DNA of 64,000 nt from Erigeron canadensis (lineage: Eukaryota; Streptophyta; Magnoliopsida; Asterales; Asteraceae): contig NC_057768.1 in NCBI RefSeq assembly GCF_010389155.1, positions 17,915,664-17,979,663 on the forward strand, in the 5' to 3' direction. The position numbers were made by a program, and so were the translations under genes. Positions within the stretch are counted from its first letter, which is position 1. Each line of letters starts with the position of its first letter. Below are positions 1 through 11,659 of this stretch, one piece after another. The notes beneath the pieces are model-generated. The model was not told the origin of the DNA, searched no databases, and saw only the letters and a list, made by a program, of their open reading frames with translations.

Positions 1-915
1 TTCATCTGATGACAAAATGTGCAAGGAATTTGAACAGAGCATGAAGGCTAAGTTTGAGATGAGTGCTATGGGGGAATTAACCTTCTTCCTTGGACTACAG
101 GTGGATCAACTGAAAGATGGTTTCTTTATACATCAGACAAGTATGTTAAAGATTTGCTTACTCGGTTTCGCATGTCTGATGCTAAGGATGCTGTTACTCC
201 CATTAAACTAATCATGGGTTGTGTCCTGATAAGCCTAATGATCCATCTGTCGATGCCACTCAATATCGAGCTATCATTGGATCCTTGATGTATCTGACAG
301 CCTCACGTCCAGATATTACCTTTGCTGTTTCTATGTGTGCTAGATATCAGGCTAATCCGAAAGAGTCTCACTTGAAAGCTGCAAAAAGAATCCTTCGTTA
401 TGTGAAAGCCAAGCCTCGTCTAGGTCTTTGGTATCCCATGTATGGTTTCTTTTGACTTTGTAGCTTATACTGATTCGGATTATGGTGGTGACAACTCGGA
501 TAGGAATCAACGTCAGGTGGATGTCAGCTTTTAGGGGGAGAATTGTATCGTGGCAGTGCAAAAAGCAGACATCTGTTGCACAGTCATCCTGTGAAGCAGA
601 GTACATTGCTGCTGGATATTGCTGTTCTCAGGTGCTTTGGATACAGCAACAACTGCGCGATTATGGTATGAATATCTCTAATACTCCTATTTGTATTGAT
701 AATAAGTCTGCCATAGATATTACCAAGAATCCGAAAACTTTAAAGTCACCAAGCACATAGATATAAGTATCATTTATACGTGACTGTTTTGAGAAAAGCT
801 TATTCATTTAGAAAAGGTTATTACTGATGATAATCTTGCTGATTTATTCACTAAAGCTTTTGATGGACCTCGTCTTGAGTTGTTATTTCAACTCAATGGT
901 ATGAAGAATGCCTAG
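1..915 (+). pseudogene. Ty1-copia pol 3' fragment (end of RT plus RNase H), broken
   Basis: This is the 3' end of a copia polyprotein. The window opens just after where the catalytic YVDD of reverse transcriptase would be. Frame 17-211 reads the RT connection (MGELTFFLGLQV), 219-455 the segment with [15 protein letters not shown], and 482-760 the RNase H part with SSCEAEYIAA and IDNKSAID. The coding sense runs on to about 915, with NLADLFTKAF near 830. Frames change near 140, 460 and 750, and there is a stop at about 532, so no protein can be made from this copy. The piece is in the same orientation as the accessory ORF at 4.1 kb and is probably the same element. The family assignment (RVT_2 / copia RNase H) is secure; the clade, probably SIRE/Maximus-like, is inferred. 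Confidence 0.9.
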
Positions 916-3290
916 TAGTTTCTCTCAAAGAACTTAAATGTATTTTTCGTGTCTTTGTAGTATAAGTTGTACATAGATAGTGTCATAAAAATACAAAAAG
1001 AGTTGTCTTAGTATAAGTTTGTATATATCTAGTGTCAAAAAATTCAAAAACATTGAAAAATCAAAATCCAAAAATATGAATAAGTAAGGTTACTGCGCTA
1101 AATGAGTAGAAGTGACGATACTTTAGCTTTTAAGCCTGCTTAATCGTAATATAACTGCTTAGTTCAGTGATTACATTTTGGGATATATCGGTAGACACAA
1201 AGTACCAAGGTTTCCTTCAATCTGAACTTAAATTATATAATGTTCTTGTGGGAAACATATTCAGATATATGGCTGAGATTGCTTGCTTTTCAGTAATGAA
1301 TTGATCTAGTCCTTAAATTTTGTGAAAGATCTAGCATTACTATAAGATTTGTTCAATAAATAGGCACGAACCTCTACCAATCATGAACATAAAAGTAAAT
1401 GTGATATTGTTATGCAAATCAATTATATGCAAATTAAGGGGCTAATGTGGTCTTTGAGATTCGGACAAGTATGTCCTCGGGGTATCTTTGTATACCTAGC
1501 CTACCTAAAGCTTCCAACTTGGGATAGGTTGTCAGAAAGTTCGCTACATGGATCTCATAGAAAATCACGGGTTCCTTAAAATCATGAAATGCAGAAGCAT
1601 ATATGTGAAATCACAAAGTAATTCAATTCAGTTATCCACAAAGTGTCTCATGATTGGTTAAGGATGTTCTTGAATATATTGAATATTTTTTTATCTTAGT
1701 GCTTGTATCGATTACGAGAGTATATCTGAATGTGGGTTACATAAGTTCGCAAACTATTCAAATGGCATATTAGGCTACTCGGGTTACATGGTGACTGTCC
1801 TTGGCCAGGGTATGTCGAAAGTGTCATAACTCAATGGAAACTGGATGTACCGAGTGTTTAAGAGGACAAACATACCGGTAATCGCTGTTGGGTCACGGTT
1901 CAGAACTTATAATAAGAGAATTATTTCTCACCCGCAGGCTTATGTAACATGCTAAACTGATCTAATCAGCAGTAATCATGCTTAATGTGAATAATGTATA
2001 AAGTCTAGTTAATTAGAATTTAGATTAGTTTATTATTCTGCAATTTTTATTCTGTGTTATTTTTTCTTTTTAATTGAGTCAAAATAGTATTTTTATAAGT
2101 TTTTATTGCACGAGAGATCCTATTCAAATTCTGAGTATATTTTTTTGCTGAATTCCTTCATGTGAATTTTTAATGAGGTTGTGTAGACTGTTCACAAAGA
2201 AGATTTTCTAATTTGGACATTAATTTGTTTAAGTTTAGAAAATGATCTTTCAAGTGTTATGTGAAATGTCAAAGTTTTTTGAAATTTCACAATTTTGATT
2301 TATAACAAGTTAAGAATTTGATTAATAACTTGGTGACATTTTAGGGTTTGACAAGAAATAACCTCCCTTGATCTTTTGTTAGATTTTTAGTTATTTCATA
2401 TTTGTTAACCCTGATTGAGTATGATTGTAACTTGAATTTTCTGCATTATACTGTTTTGTTCTCAATGCGTTGATGAGTTCTGTGGTAAGTGTGCAGTGTT
2501 CAGGTTAAGAAGATAACGTTGGAATGCTGACTTCTGTTACTGCATTGTTATTTACATGGATGATATCATTACGATAAGATCCTTGGTGTGTAGTGATAAT
2601 ATTTGTGATGCAGATTAGAGCATGTGAAGGATGAATACATGAACTGGTTTTTGGAATAGTTATTTATTTATGATTCATGTATTTAATGAAAATAATCAAA
2701 TTTGATATTAGTTTCCTTTGAATTTCATGCTGTGATTTATGACATACTTTTGGAAACTTTACTAAGTTCTTCAGTGAATTTTTGTTGGATAGTTCATTGT
2801 TTGTTAAGTTTTGTAGACGGCATCTAGTATGGGACTTAAGTGTTTCAAGATGGTTTGCTGTCATGCATATCTATGATCCAAGGAAGTTCTCGGTGTCATA
2901 ATCATATTGGTAACGAGGTTCATATTTAAATTGATTATTTTCAGGATAGCGTTTAAACCATGGGTTTTCATTTAAGATTATAATGTTCGGTTATCTACTT
3001 ACATTATGATTATGAATTTGGGTGCTAAGCACGTTTTTTTTTAGTACACGGCATGAACAGGTTGCTATCTAACGAGTTTTTGCTATGTACAGATTGTGAT
3101 AAAGGGTTGTGTTTTGGAAGATTGCTTGGATGAAACTCTGAAATTTTTGCTGAACTACGGAATATTTTCAGATTTGTTCTTACGAAGATAACTGCTATCT
3201 TCGTTCGACACACCTTTGTTCAAACGAAGTTTATCTTCGTTTGGCTAACTTCGTTTGTGAAGTTATGCCCGACCCATAGTTGGCCCATTG
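916..3290. other. Non-coding stretch between copia pol and accessory ORF
   Basis: No coding ORF is supported in these 2.4 kb. The first 300 bases hold repeated phrases of the type GTATAAGTTTGTA...AGTGTCA, typical of copia 3' untranslated sequence. From 1441 a segment is similar to 63367 onward (listed separately). At about 3170-3250 there are several copies of ACGAAG or its complement CTTCGT in both orientations, just ahead of a TATA box. The short minus-strand ORFs at 2664-2864 and 3025-3213 look like chance ORFs. Confidence 0.6.
1441..1930 (+). repeat. Non-coding module shared with the Athila LTR at 63.37 kb
   Basis: The stretch 1441-1575 aligns by eye with 63367-63500 at roughly 75-80 percent identity. 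Exact shared words include CTAAAGCTTCCAACTTGGG and CACGGGT, and both copies hold GCTAATGTGG followed by TTTGAGATT. A second, weaker colinear block (GAGTGTTTAAG...GGAC) is at about 1850 and 63763. The two copies lie next to elements of different superfamilies. Confidence 0.65.
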
Positions 3291-3440
3291 TTAGTTCCAT
3301 ATATAAAGGGGTTTTTCTTTGTTATTTCTTTATCAAACGAAAAATACTCTCATTTTCGAGCAAAACCCTAAAACACAAACTTTTTTCTTTTCTCTCACTT
3401 TAATTCGTTTTCTTGATTCATTGTCCAAACTAAGATCTAA
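3170..3440 (+). promoter_or_regulatory. Candidate promoter and 5' leader exon of the accessory ORF
   Basis: A TATATAAA box at 3300-3307 is followed by a CT/A-rich leader with no ATG-led reading frame of note. Repeated CTTCGTT/AACGAAG words lie 50-120 bp upstream. The leader ends at a consensus donor, with GTAAGT from 3441. This looks like a plant polymerase II promoter placed inside a retrotransposon. No transcript evidence is available. Confidence 0.5.
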
Positions 3441-4099
3441 GTAAGTTTTTAATGTTCTTTTCATTCACGAATATGATTTAGGTTTCCATGTATCTTCGAT
3501 TTGATTTGTGTTGATTATGTTTATAAAATTCTTGTAATCATTCACCTGGTTTGATCAAACGAATTTAGACTTGTGTGAACGAATTTAGACTTTAGTTCAA
3601 AACGAATTTAGATGTGTGCACATGGACTTAGATTTTGAATTGAACGAATTTACCTTGGGTAGAAACGAAGTTACTTTTATGCCTTACGAACTCAGACCCA
3701 AGTTGATGAGGAACGAATTTAGCTTAACACCCTTAGGTTTATTCAAACGAACTTAGACGTCGTTTATAGGTTACGAACTTAGAAGATCAGTTTTATAACT
3801 TACGAACTTGCATGTACAGTTTAGTCTTAACGAACTTAAACTTCGTTAGGTGTTAATTTAGGTTTAATTCTTACGAACTTAAGACCTATTTTCGTTTAGT
3901 TATTGCTTACGAATTTAGCTTCTATCTTCGTTCTGTCTACTTAACGAATTTATTGGTTATCTTCGTTCAGACTTATTTTGCGAAATTAAGAATTAGGGTT
4001 TTTCAGATTAGGGTTTTTTTCAACTTAGGGTTTTTCAATTCTGCAATCCATTTATCATGATTATTTATATTTGTTTCGATATTGTGATTGGTTTTGCAG
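3441..4099 (+). other. Leader intron carrying an ACGAAYTTA motif array
   Basis: GTAAGT at 3441 and TTTTGCAG ending at 4099 bound a good candidate 5'UTR intron; the ATG follows 2 nt later at 4102. Within it, the word ACGAATTTA, ACGAACTTA or a close variant occurs about 14 times between 3559 and 3951, always in the same orientation, spaced roughly 20-43 bp apart. Confidence 0.55.
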
Positions 4100-4101
4100 A
4101 A

Positions 4102-5820
4102 ATGGCTCTTGCTCCTCGTCAATTTGTGAAAAAGCACAATCTTGCCCTGAACCTAGATCCAGATCAGCATAATTGCGAACATTTTCATGAAATGTTCAAC
4201 TACATTGCTCGCTCGAGATTATCTTTTGCTTTTTCTGATTCGCCGAGACTGATTAAGCTGTATATTGATTCTTTCTGGTCCACTGCTCATGAAGTCATGG
4301 TTGATGGCCAAAGTTTTGTACGAGCAACTGTTGAAGGCACAACATTTGGTTTCAATGCTGAGTCGCTCCGCACTATTTTGCATCTAGGAGCAGAACCAGA
4401 CGTAGAAGAAGAGGAAGATGTTGAAATGACTTACGAGTTCGAACTCCTTCTTCGCTGCTTTTAGAGAATGGGATTTGTTGGCCAGGTCAAACTTCCTTTT
4501 GACAAGAGTGGTTTTCAGGGAAGATGGAGGTATCTGGCGTATGCATTGCTCGTCTGTTTGAGCAATCGCAAGGCTGGCTTTGATCAACTATCTGCACAGA
4601 TTGCGTCGCAGATGGTTGCTTTGGTATATAATCGCCCTTATCCTTTCTCCCGATACTTTTATCAAGAGTTTGTTGATCAGATTAATGCTAGGGGGAGAAA
4701 GCGATTTCTTCTGTATCCTCGATTTGTGATGGCTATAGTTAGACATTTTTGTCCAGATTTAGAATATGACCAAGGTCCTCGCTACGTTCTTCATGCTTGG
4801 CCTTCGCGTCTTTTTGCTGATCTTGAGGCAAATACGAGTAATGTGGCTGGTCTCCATGATCCACCACTTTTTGGTCACCTGATTAATCCAAACTATCAAT
4901 CTCGTCTTGATAATGATATGTTTGTGGATGCTGCTGATGACGATTCTGATTCTGGTTCTTCTGCGAGTTCTGCTGATGGTGTTGAGAGTTCTAGGGTTTA
5001 GTCTGCTGGTTCGGATGTTGGAAATGATGATGATGATGTTGCTAGTTCCGACGGTTCTGCTGCTACAACTGCGACAGACACAGATGATTCTGCTGCTGCT
5101 GAACGTCGAACTAAGATGATTCATGATATTGCGGCTGCTTTTGAAAGCGATCATTCGCATCAGTTGTTTGATCAAGCGGGTGTTTTGTTTCATAGAGAAC
5201 GCAGAAGCAAAGCTTGTCACGCTGTTCGAGCAATTTCAGATTCCGCTAACTCAATTCCTGCTGCTGAGATTGATCCTGATGTTGCAGCTCAGCATGACCC
5301 TGAATTGCGAGAGATCATTGAAGATATGGAAGACCCTGTGAACAGAGCAAGTTCGGTTAGTCCGGTGAAGAGGCAAGGGAGTATTGATCTTCAATATACC
5401 AGAATTAAGCGTCGACGTGTTGTTGAAGCTTCTTCTGTTGCAATGCCTGCTCCTCCAAGCCCGCCTGCTGCTGTTGCTCCTGTTCTTGGATGTCGTGTTG
5501 ATCTTTTGGAGACCAGGGTTCGCACTTTGGAGTCTGAACTCACTGAGACTCGCGCTGCCTTAACATTTTTGATCAACTGGGTCAAGAATCAAGGGGGAGA
5601 AGTTCCTGAAGAGGTCTGCAGATTGTCAGCGGTTCAACCACGACGTCAGAATGACGATGATGATGCTGATAATGCTGCTGAAAGGAATGTTTCTCGCCAA
5701 GTTGAAGATAGAGGAAAGGGTGCAGCGATCGAAGGGAAGACAGGAGGTGATACTTCTCAGCAAGGTGCTTCTGGTTCTGGTGCTGGTCCTTCTGGTGCTC
5801 CTCGTGATTCAGGTTTCTAA
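4102..5820 (+). pseudogene. Copia-associated accessory ORF (Asteraceae type), two in-frame TAG stops
   Basis: One continuous 573-codon frame runs from ATG 4102 to TAA 5818-5820, interrupted only by TAG at 4462-4464 and TAG at 4999-5001. The N-terminal 300 residues resemble a family often found downstream of copia pol in daisy-family genomes and sometimes labelled 'synaptobrevin, longin-like'. Shared hallmarks are an FHEMFNYI-type start, LIKLYIDSFWSTA, a WRYLAYALLVCLS segment and RFLLYPRFV. A Ser/Asp/Ala-rich acidic linker follows, then a basic KRRR patch near 5410, a leucine-heptad coiled coil (5490-5580, around ETRVRTLESELTETR) and a Gly/Ser-rich tail. Its function is unknown; gag-like or structural roles are guesses. 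I chose ATG 4102 because it follows the predicted acceptor at 4099; the in-frame upstream ATG at 4057 would lie in the intron. Confidence 0.7.
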
Positions 5821-5999
5821 TTTTGTCTATGATAAAGATTGATAGATAGAATGTATAATTGATTGTGCGTAATAAGTTATGACATTTTATGTAATGAAAA
5901 TGTAATTTATCTTATTTTAATACAAGTACATTTCATCTTTATTATAATTATCATGATTATTCTTTTATTCTGGTGTTCATTTTGTGTAAATTTAAATAG

Positions 6000-6634
6000 A
6001 TGATCCAGATTATACAGATTTATTCTTTGATGGTGATGAGCTCGAGGAAGGTGAATTTGTCCCTGAACCAAATCTAGATATATTCAAGAAGCCTTATGGG
6101 TTTGACGAAGTATGGGACTCAATTCCTGAAGATCCGTTGATTGATGAGAATAGAGTGCTGGATCAGCAGAGATCAGATGTTAGAGAAAGAATGCTTCAAG
6201 TCCCATTCAGCAGCCTAACTCAAGTTCTACATTTTGTTGTGTATGCTAAGAATGGTGATGTGTCGATTCCATCTGAATATGAGATTAATGTGACAAGACC
6301 ATTCAATTCAAATGATTTTCCAGTTTCTCTCAGAGATGATGATTCATTACATATTGTTGATCGACGTGTTCCCGAGAAAAGAGTAAATGATTGGATAGTA
6401 CATAGGGAAACGTGGAAACCGAATTTGTATTGGACTCATATCTCAGATAAAGATGCTGCAAAGTACAAGACAATCATCTCGAGTTGGTTTTATGATGATG
6501 AATTGAAGTTGTTTGTGCTTAAAAGACCAGAAGGTTGTCAGTACTTAGCATGGTGTGAGAGACATTTCAGAAGTTTGTGTGAAGAAGAAAGCCCAGCAAG
6601 CCCAGTTCGACTCAAAACATATATATACGAATGA
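6000..6634 (+). CDS. Uncharacterised acidic ORF downstream of the accessory ORF
   Basis: The frame is open from 5996 to TGA 6632-6634, with the first in-frame ATG at 6137. AAATAG at 5994-5999 could be a splice acceptor, and CAG|GTTTCT near 5812 a possible donor, which would join this to the preceding ORF. The protein is acidic at the start (DPDYTDLFFDGDELEEGEF) and ends with a segment containing KLFVLKRPEGCQYLAWCERHF. I do not recognise a domain. It lies in the same orientation as the copia remnant and probably belongs to that element's 3' coding region. Confidence 0.45.
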
Positions 6635-6639
6635 ATACT

Positions 6640-7360
6640 CTAAAATAAAGACGACGTTCGACAAACAAGTACACCAGACACCTAAGTTCGTTCTATATCT
6701 TATAGAAACGAAGATAGCATAATACGGCTGATTATGTACTTGATAATTAGCGATATACCAGTTTACTAATCAAACTAGTTATCTCGTGAGGATTCCGCAC
6801 TCACGACATAATCATAGACGATCTCGAGAGCGATCTATAGCTATCGAGGGACTCACAATTTTCAAGCAAAATAACGTAGGAAGGGGGGTGGAGTCAAGTT
6901 AAAAGTTCTATTAATTAGAAAGCATATAAGCAAAATCAGCTTTTGCACTAAATAAGCCTTAGTACTAATGCCTTTAGATAAAGACTTAAAAGATGAATAA
7001 ACTTATATTATACTTTGATTAAATATATACCATACATAAAAATCTTGTAAATCCTAATGAAATCATATCACCAAGTGGGATGGGCTAGACGACTAGAAAT
7101 TTATAAGGTTACTACATCATCATTTACACTTTGTCTTGCAAAACTTTCTAAACTAAACTATATATACTGTTTTGATAAACGAACTTTAAAAGATAACTAA
7201 TATGTATACCTTAATTAAAAATGTACAGTTATAGGATTTTACTCATAATAATACTTAACCAAATGGGATGGTGTCTAGACGGGTCACTTTATATCGGTGA
7301 TGGTTGTTGGATTTTCCGAAAGTGCATGTACCAAGGGTCATGTATCGAAAGGATCCTGCC
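6640..7360. other. Non-coding: possible polypurine tract and LTR remnant
   Basis: ACGAAG/CTTCGT-type words recur at 6655-6715. A purine run GGAAGGGGGG at 6879-6888, followed by TG, could be the polypurine tract and start of a copia 3' LTR. Two imperfect direct repeats, around GTGGGATGGGCTAGACG (about 7075) and ATGGGATGGTGTCTAGACG (about 7263), lie 190 bp apart. No coding sequence is supported. Confidence 0.35.
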
Positions 7361-8246
7361 ACCCGATTGACCTAACTGGCCATTTCATTTTGGTAACCAA
7401 GAATGACTTGGTTAAAATCAAGAATTTAACGAATGTTTGAACCAAATTTTTATAGGGCATATTACTCTTTTGGACCAGTTGCCTGTTTCGCCATCATACT
7501 AAATTACTTCTTCGACTAAGGTGAGTTTTCATAGATCCCTTTTTAAATCTTTTTGGGATGAGAATACACATTTATGATCACAAGTCTTTTTATGTATGCT
7601 TATGTACTTATATGGTTGCCTTACTTAAAATCCCCTAAGAACTTGAATCGAGAAACAGCAGCGCGAATATTATAAATAGTACTATTTGGGTTGACACCCC
7701 TATCCGGCATAGTCGCGCTATGGCACAACGGATATATAATATTTGAATGTGAGCGTAGTGTAATTGGCATAAGCACTACAAGAGGGGTAAACTTATTATT
7801 GTTAAGGTATCGATTCAAGGCATGAGCATTACATGGTTATTTTACTAAATTTTTGTGATATTTTATGCGTACATTATCATTTATTTAAATCTTGTGATCC
7901 ACGGTTATTTTGGTATAAACCTATGAGCTCACCAACATTATGTTGACGTATTTTATGTGTGTATTCTCAGGTAAATGAGCTCTATGAAGTATTTGCTAGA
8001 TGCTCAATGTGGGAGTCACAATTTGCATAACTTGAAGTAGTTTATTGGAAATTTTCTTGGCATTATATTTTGTTAAACTTATTATGTTTTAAAAGTCTCC
8101 CTAGAAGTTTTGTGAACTCTTATTACTATGGAAAACAATGGTTTGTTTCTATGATATTTCCTAAAACATCTCATTTAGAGTTCGTTTAATTGCAAATTTG
8201 TGCTATGATCCTATTTTATCATATCCCGCCATTTTGGGATGTGACA
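7361..8246 (+). repeat. 5' LTR (homologous part)
   Basis: It starts being similar to 15027 at ACCCGATTGACC and ends in GATGTGACA just before the primer site. The true 5' edge of the LTR may lie further left, because the similarity simply stops at 7361. Confidence 0.8.
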
Positions 8247-8249
8247 GAT

Positions 8250-8262
8250 TGGTATCAGAGCC
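8250..8262 (+). promoter_or_regulatory. Primer binding site, initiator tRNA-Met type
   Basis: TGGTATCAGAGCC lies 3 nt after the CA that ends the LTR. This matches the 3' end of initiator tRNA-Met, the usual primer for gypsy and copia elements in plants. Confidence 0.85.
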
Positions 8263-8417
8263 AGGTTGTTATAGTGAACTAGGTAGCATTAGTGGGCCTA
8301 ATATTTGCTTAGTTAGGTTGCATTAGTGAACTTAGACTATAACTATTTTATGTGACAATGTGCTTATACATGCTTCATAATATATACTTTCACGCCTTAA
8401 CATATCATGCCTTATAC

Positions 8418-8795
8418 ATGTCACAAACCGAGCTCGAAATCGATAATTGGCCAACGAATCCGAATCCTAACCGTTGGGATATATTGAAAGCACTATTTGG
8501 AAAACCAGTCCCGTTCGAGAATGACTATGGGAATGGATTTTTATCTACGGAATCTGGTGAAATACCACTAGATAGCAAAACAAATGAAGAAGTAAACAAG
8601 CCCGTGAAGAAATCAAAAAGGACTAAGAAAATCATAACCTACACTCGTAGATACCCAAAACCTACTTTTCGTTTGCCATCAAAAACCGGGGCTCAAAAGA
8701 AAAGGACACCTAGATTTGAATTTGAAGGATATGAAGAGTACGACAACATCCCATGGAACAAATTTAGGGATGTTAAGGATCTTTATAATGATTAG
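8418..8795 (+). CDS. Accessory ORF 1 ahead of gag, unknown function
   Basis: This 125-residue frame starts at ATG 8418 (MSQTELEIDNW) and is open upstream to 8352. It is rich in charged residues, with a basic stretch around VKKSKRTKKIITYTRRYPKP and an aromatic/acidic end (NIPWNKFRDVKDLYND). No domain is recognised. It lies 170 bp after the primer site and is followed by a second accessory ORF and then gag, so it belongs to the retrotransposon leader. Plant gypsy elements usually begin with gag, so its position is unusual. Confidence 0.5.
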   Translation: MSQTELEIDNWPTNPNPNRWDILKALFGKPVPFENDYGNGFLSTESGEIPLDSKTNEEVNKPVKKSKRTKKIITYTRRYPKPTFRLPSKTGAQKKRTPRFEFEGYEEYDNIPWNKFRDVKDLYND

Positions 8796-9028
8796 AAGAA
8801 ATATATAGTTATTAGGAAGTACTAATTAGTAGGAAATGTAGATCAAGCTCTAAATTTTTCCTTACCGAGGGGATATATGCTTGGAATCTATCTAAGAGCT
8901 TGTACTTTTCTAAATAAGAAATGTATCGAGTTTTCTCTTTAATGAAAAATAGGATAGTCATGCTTTTATATGTTTTAAGAATTTTATATCTCGGTTTAAT
9001 AATATTTCTTTTCTTTTGAATCCAGAAA

Positions 9029-9694
9029 ATGGCAGATAACTACCATTCCGACTCAGACAATAGCGATAATGAAATTATCATAATATCAGAATCCGAGGAA
9101 GAAATAGACAACCTAGAAGGAGCACCATTAGAAGAAGTTGACACCCCACCGCAATCTCCGATAGTGGTTAACCCTTATACTCAACCAAATTCAGCAGTAA
9201 TGCCAAACTTACTAGGCAAATGGAGGCGGGAGATAAACCTTCCACAAGTGGATGAAGCGCCATTTAAGCGATTGGATTTTCCATACACTAAGGAACCACC
9301 CCATCACACGGTTCCACTCTTGGTAGGGAAGATCAACAACTTAGAGGATAAGGTGTATTACTTGCGATGAGATCTTACTCATTTTGGTGAAATCTACAAC
9401 TTTAACGCCGAAGTTTTAGAAGATGTTCGGATCAAAACAGAAAATCTGATTGAAAAAGCTAATAACGACGACGAAACCATGCAAGATATCATAGACAATC
9501 ATAACACTTTGGCTGAACACTACAATAAAGGCACCGACATAGATAATGAGAATGTTAACAAATTAAGTGCCTCAATCAAAAACCTTGGGTAAGCGATGGA
9601 AGAGATGAGTACGCGTTTGGAAAATTTAGAAGAAGCTTCAACTAGCATCACTAAGAAACCAGCCCGCCGTCCTAAGAAAAAGGCTCGAAAATGA
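9029..9694 (+). pseudogene. Accessory ORF 2 ahead of gag, coiled-coil protein, two stops
   Basis: A single frame runs from ATG 9029 to TGA 9692-9694, broken by TGA at 9368-9370 and TAA at 9590-9592. The N-terminus is Ser/Asp/Glu-rich (MADNYHSDSDNSDNE). The middle contains ENLIEKANNDDETMQDIID, with a heptad-like pattern, and the C-terminus is strongly basic (KKPARRPKKKARK), like a nuclear localisation or nucleic-acid-binding tail. The continuous frame across both stops shows that this was one protein of about 221 residues. Its function is unknown; the layout (acidic head, coiled coil, basic tail) would suit a nucleic-acid-binding structural protein. Confidence 0.55.
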
Positions 9695-10014
9695 GCATGT
9701 ATCATTTAAAGATCGTGTGTGGTAGAAGTTCACCTTAGGACCCCAATAAAGTAGAATCTTCATTATGACTACGTAATGTAGCAAAACTATCTAGGATTAT
9801 TGTATGTGAACCTAAGAAGTCCTTAATTTTCTTTTACTCTACCGGGGAGGCTATACCCGGAAATCAAAAGGGCTTCAATTTATGTATCAATATTATCTAT
9901 AATATTATGACTTGTTGTGTTACTTATTGAGTATACTACTAAAGTTTCAAACTATTTATATTATAGACTTTTAGTATAAATATCTCATTAGCTTATTAAT
10001 GTGATTGAAGATTA

Positions 10015-10844
10015 ATGGCTCCCAAGAAAAAGACCCCGCCGGCAAACTACCAAAGAGAAACACACGAGCAAATCCTGCTTCTGAGGATGAGGAGGAAGAA
10101 ACAGTGACGATGACCCAGAGTGAGATAGCAAAACTAGTGGTTGACGCTATTGCTGCAGAAGCAAGTAAGAAAGGGAAGAAAGAGACCGATAACCAAAAGA
10201 AAGGAAAAGAAGTAGCTGAAAGTGAGACTAGTAAGAAAACCGGAGAGAGGGTAAGTAAAGGAAGTACTTACAAAAATTTCTTGGACTGCAAACCGCTAAA
10301 TTTTAACGGAACTGAAGGAGCAGTGGGACTAATACATTGGTTTGAGAAGGTAGAATCAGTCTTCTGAATGAGTGACTGCACTGATGACTATAGAGTCAAG
10401 TACGCTATTGGCACTCTCCAAAGCAATGCCCTCTCGTGGTGGAATGCTTATGCAAACCCAATTGGAATAGATGCAGCATATGATACTCCATGCAATGAGG
10501 TAAAAGAAATGTTGAGAAATGAATACTGCCCAAGAAATGAAATTCAGAAGCTAGAAACGGAGTTTTGGGATCTGGTTATGAAAGGAACAAATATAGTCGC
10601 TTACACCAAGCGATTCCATGAGTTGTTTGTTTTGTGTCCAACAATGGTTTCCCCTCTATATAAGAAAATTGAGAGGTACATCTGGGGACTCCCACCATCA
10701 ATTCAAGGAAGTGTAACAGCCTCAGAACCGACCACTCTACAAAGTGCAATCCGTCTAGCACACAATCTCATGGACCAAGTTAACCGCCAGAATGCAAAGG
10801 CTGGAGACGTAAAGAGTGGAGATAAAAGGAAGTGGGATGGGGGC
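10015..10844 (+). pseudogene. Gypsy gag (capsid), broken by a frameshift, a stop and an insertion
   Basis: The likely start is ATG 10015 (MAPKKKTPP); a shift near 10045 moves into the frame recorded from 10005. The retrotransposon gag capsid signature follows: FLDCKPLNFNGTEGAVGLIHW, a TGA at 10365-10367, then VKYAIGTLQSNALSWWNAY, EIQKLETEFWDL and YTKRFHELFVLCPTMV. The frame then runs into the LTR of a second element that starts at 10845 (TGTAACAACC), so the zinc-knuckle part and all of pol are missing. Assignment to Ty3-gypsy, Retrotrans_gag family, is secure. Confidence 0.88.
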
Positions 10845-11659
10845 TGTAACAACCGTCTTAGAAATGTTCTAAATAAGTTCTTTGAGACGTACTTTCCCCA
10901 TAAGAACGGCTAGACAGTTCAATTTATTTAAGTTCTTGACGTGCTTTAGACCTAAATTATATGCTTATATGAAGGTCAATTTGATCTTAACTCTTGGTTT
11001 AGATGACGAGTTTATGATTAAGTACGATGAAATATTAAAGTTCGGTTTGTAAACGGTCATGTTCATAAAAGTCCTAGTTCAAAATGTTCGCAAATAGTCC
11101 TTGCATTTATTGAGTATATTTATTATGGGGAAGGTATATATAGAAAAGAAAGGAAACCCTAGAGAGAGAAACAATACTATTCATCTTCTCCCACCTTCCA
11201 CCTCTCTCTCTCTCTAAAACACACAATTCCAGCCACCAAAACACACACACAAAAAGCATCTCTTGATTTTGGATTGTTAAATCAAAATCGTTTGTACTTT
11301 TAGCATCCTTGTGATAATCATAACATACATCTTGAATCAAATCTCAGGTAACAACAACATTTGATGAGTTTTTGATCAAATTAAAAGTGTACTTTTTCAA
11401 GTTCATGTTCTTGATGATTTGGTCCAATTTTTTTAATGAAAAACGTGTTAATAATTTATGGGTTTGTGTCGTGTGAACAAATTTGGGGTCATAACATACT
11501 TTAATCTACAAAACCCATTTTTGAATATGAAGGTACAACTTGTTCCTGAGTGCCATGACTTGTTCATGTGTTATTTGATCTTGAAAGGCATTAAAAGTGA
11601 TATAAGTTGTTGTTATTGCGCATATATGTGCTAGTGCTATGTCCAAACAAGTCCGGAAA

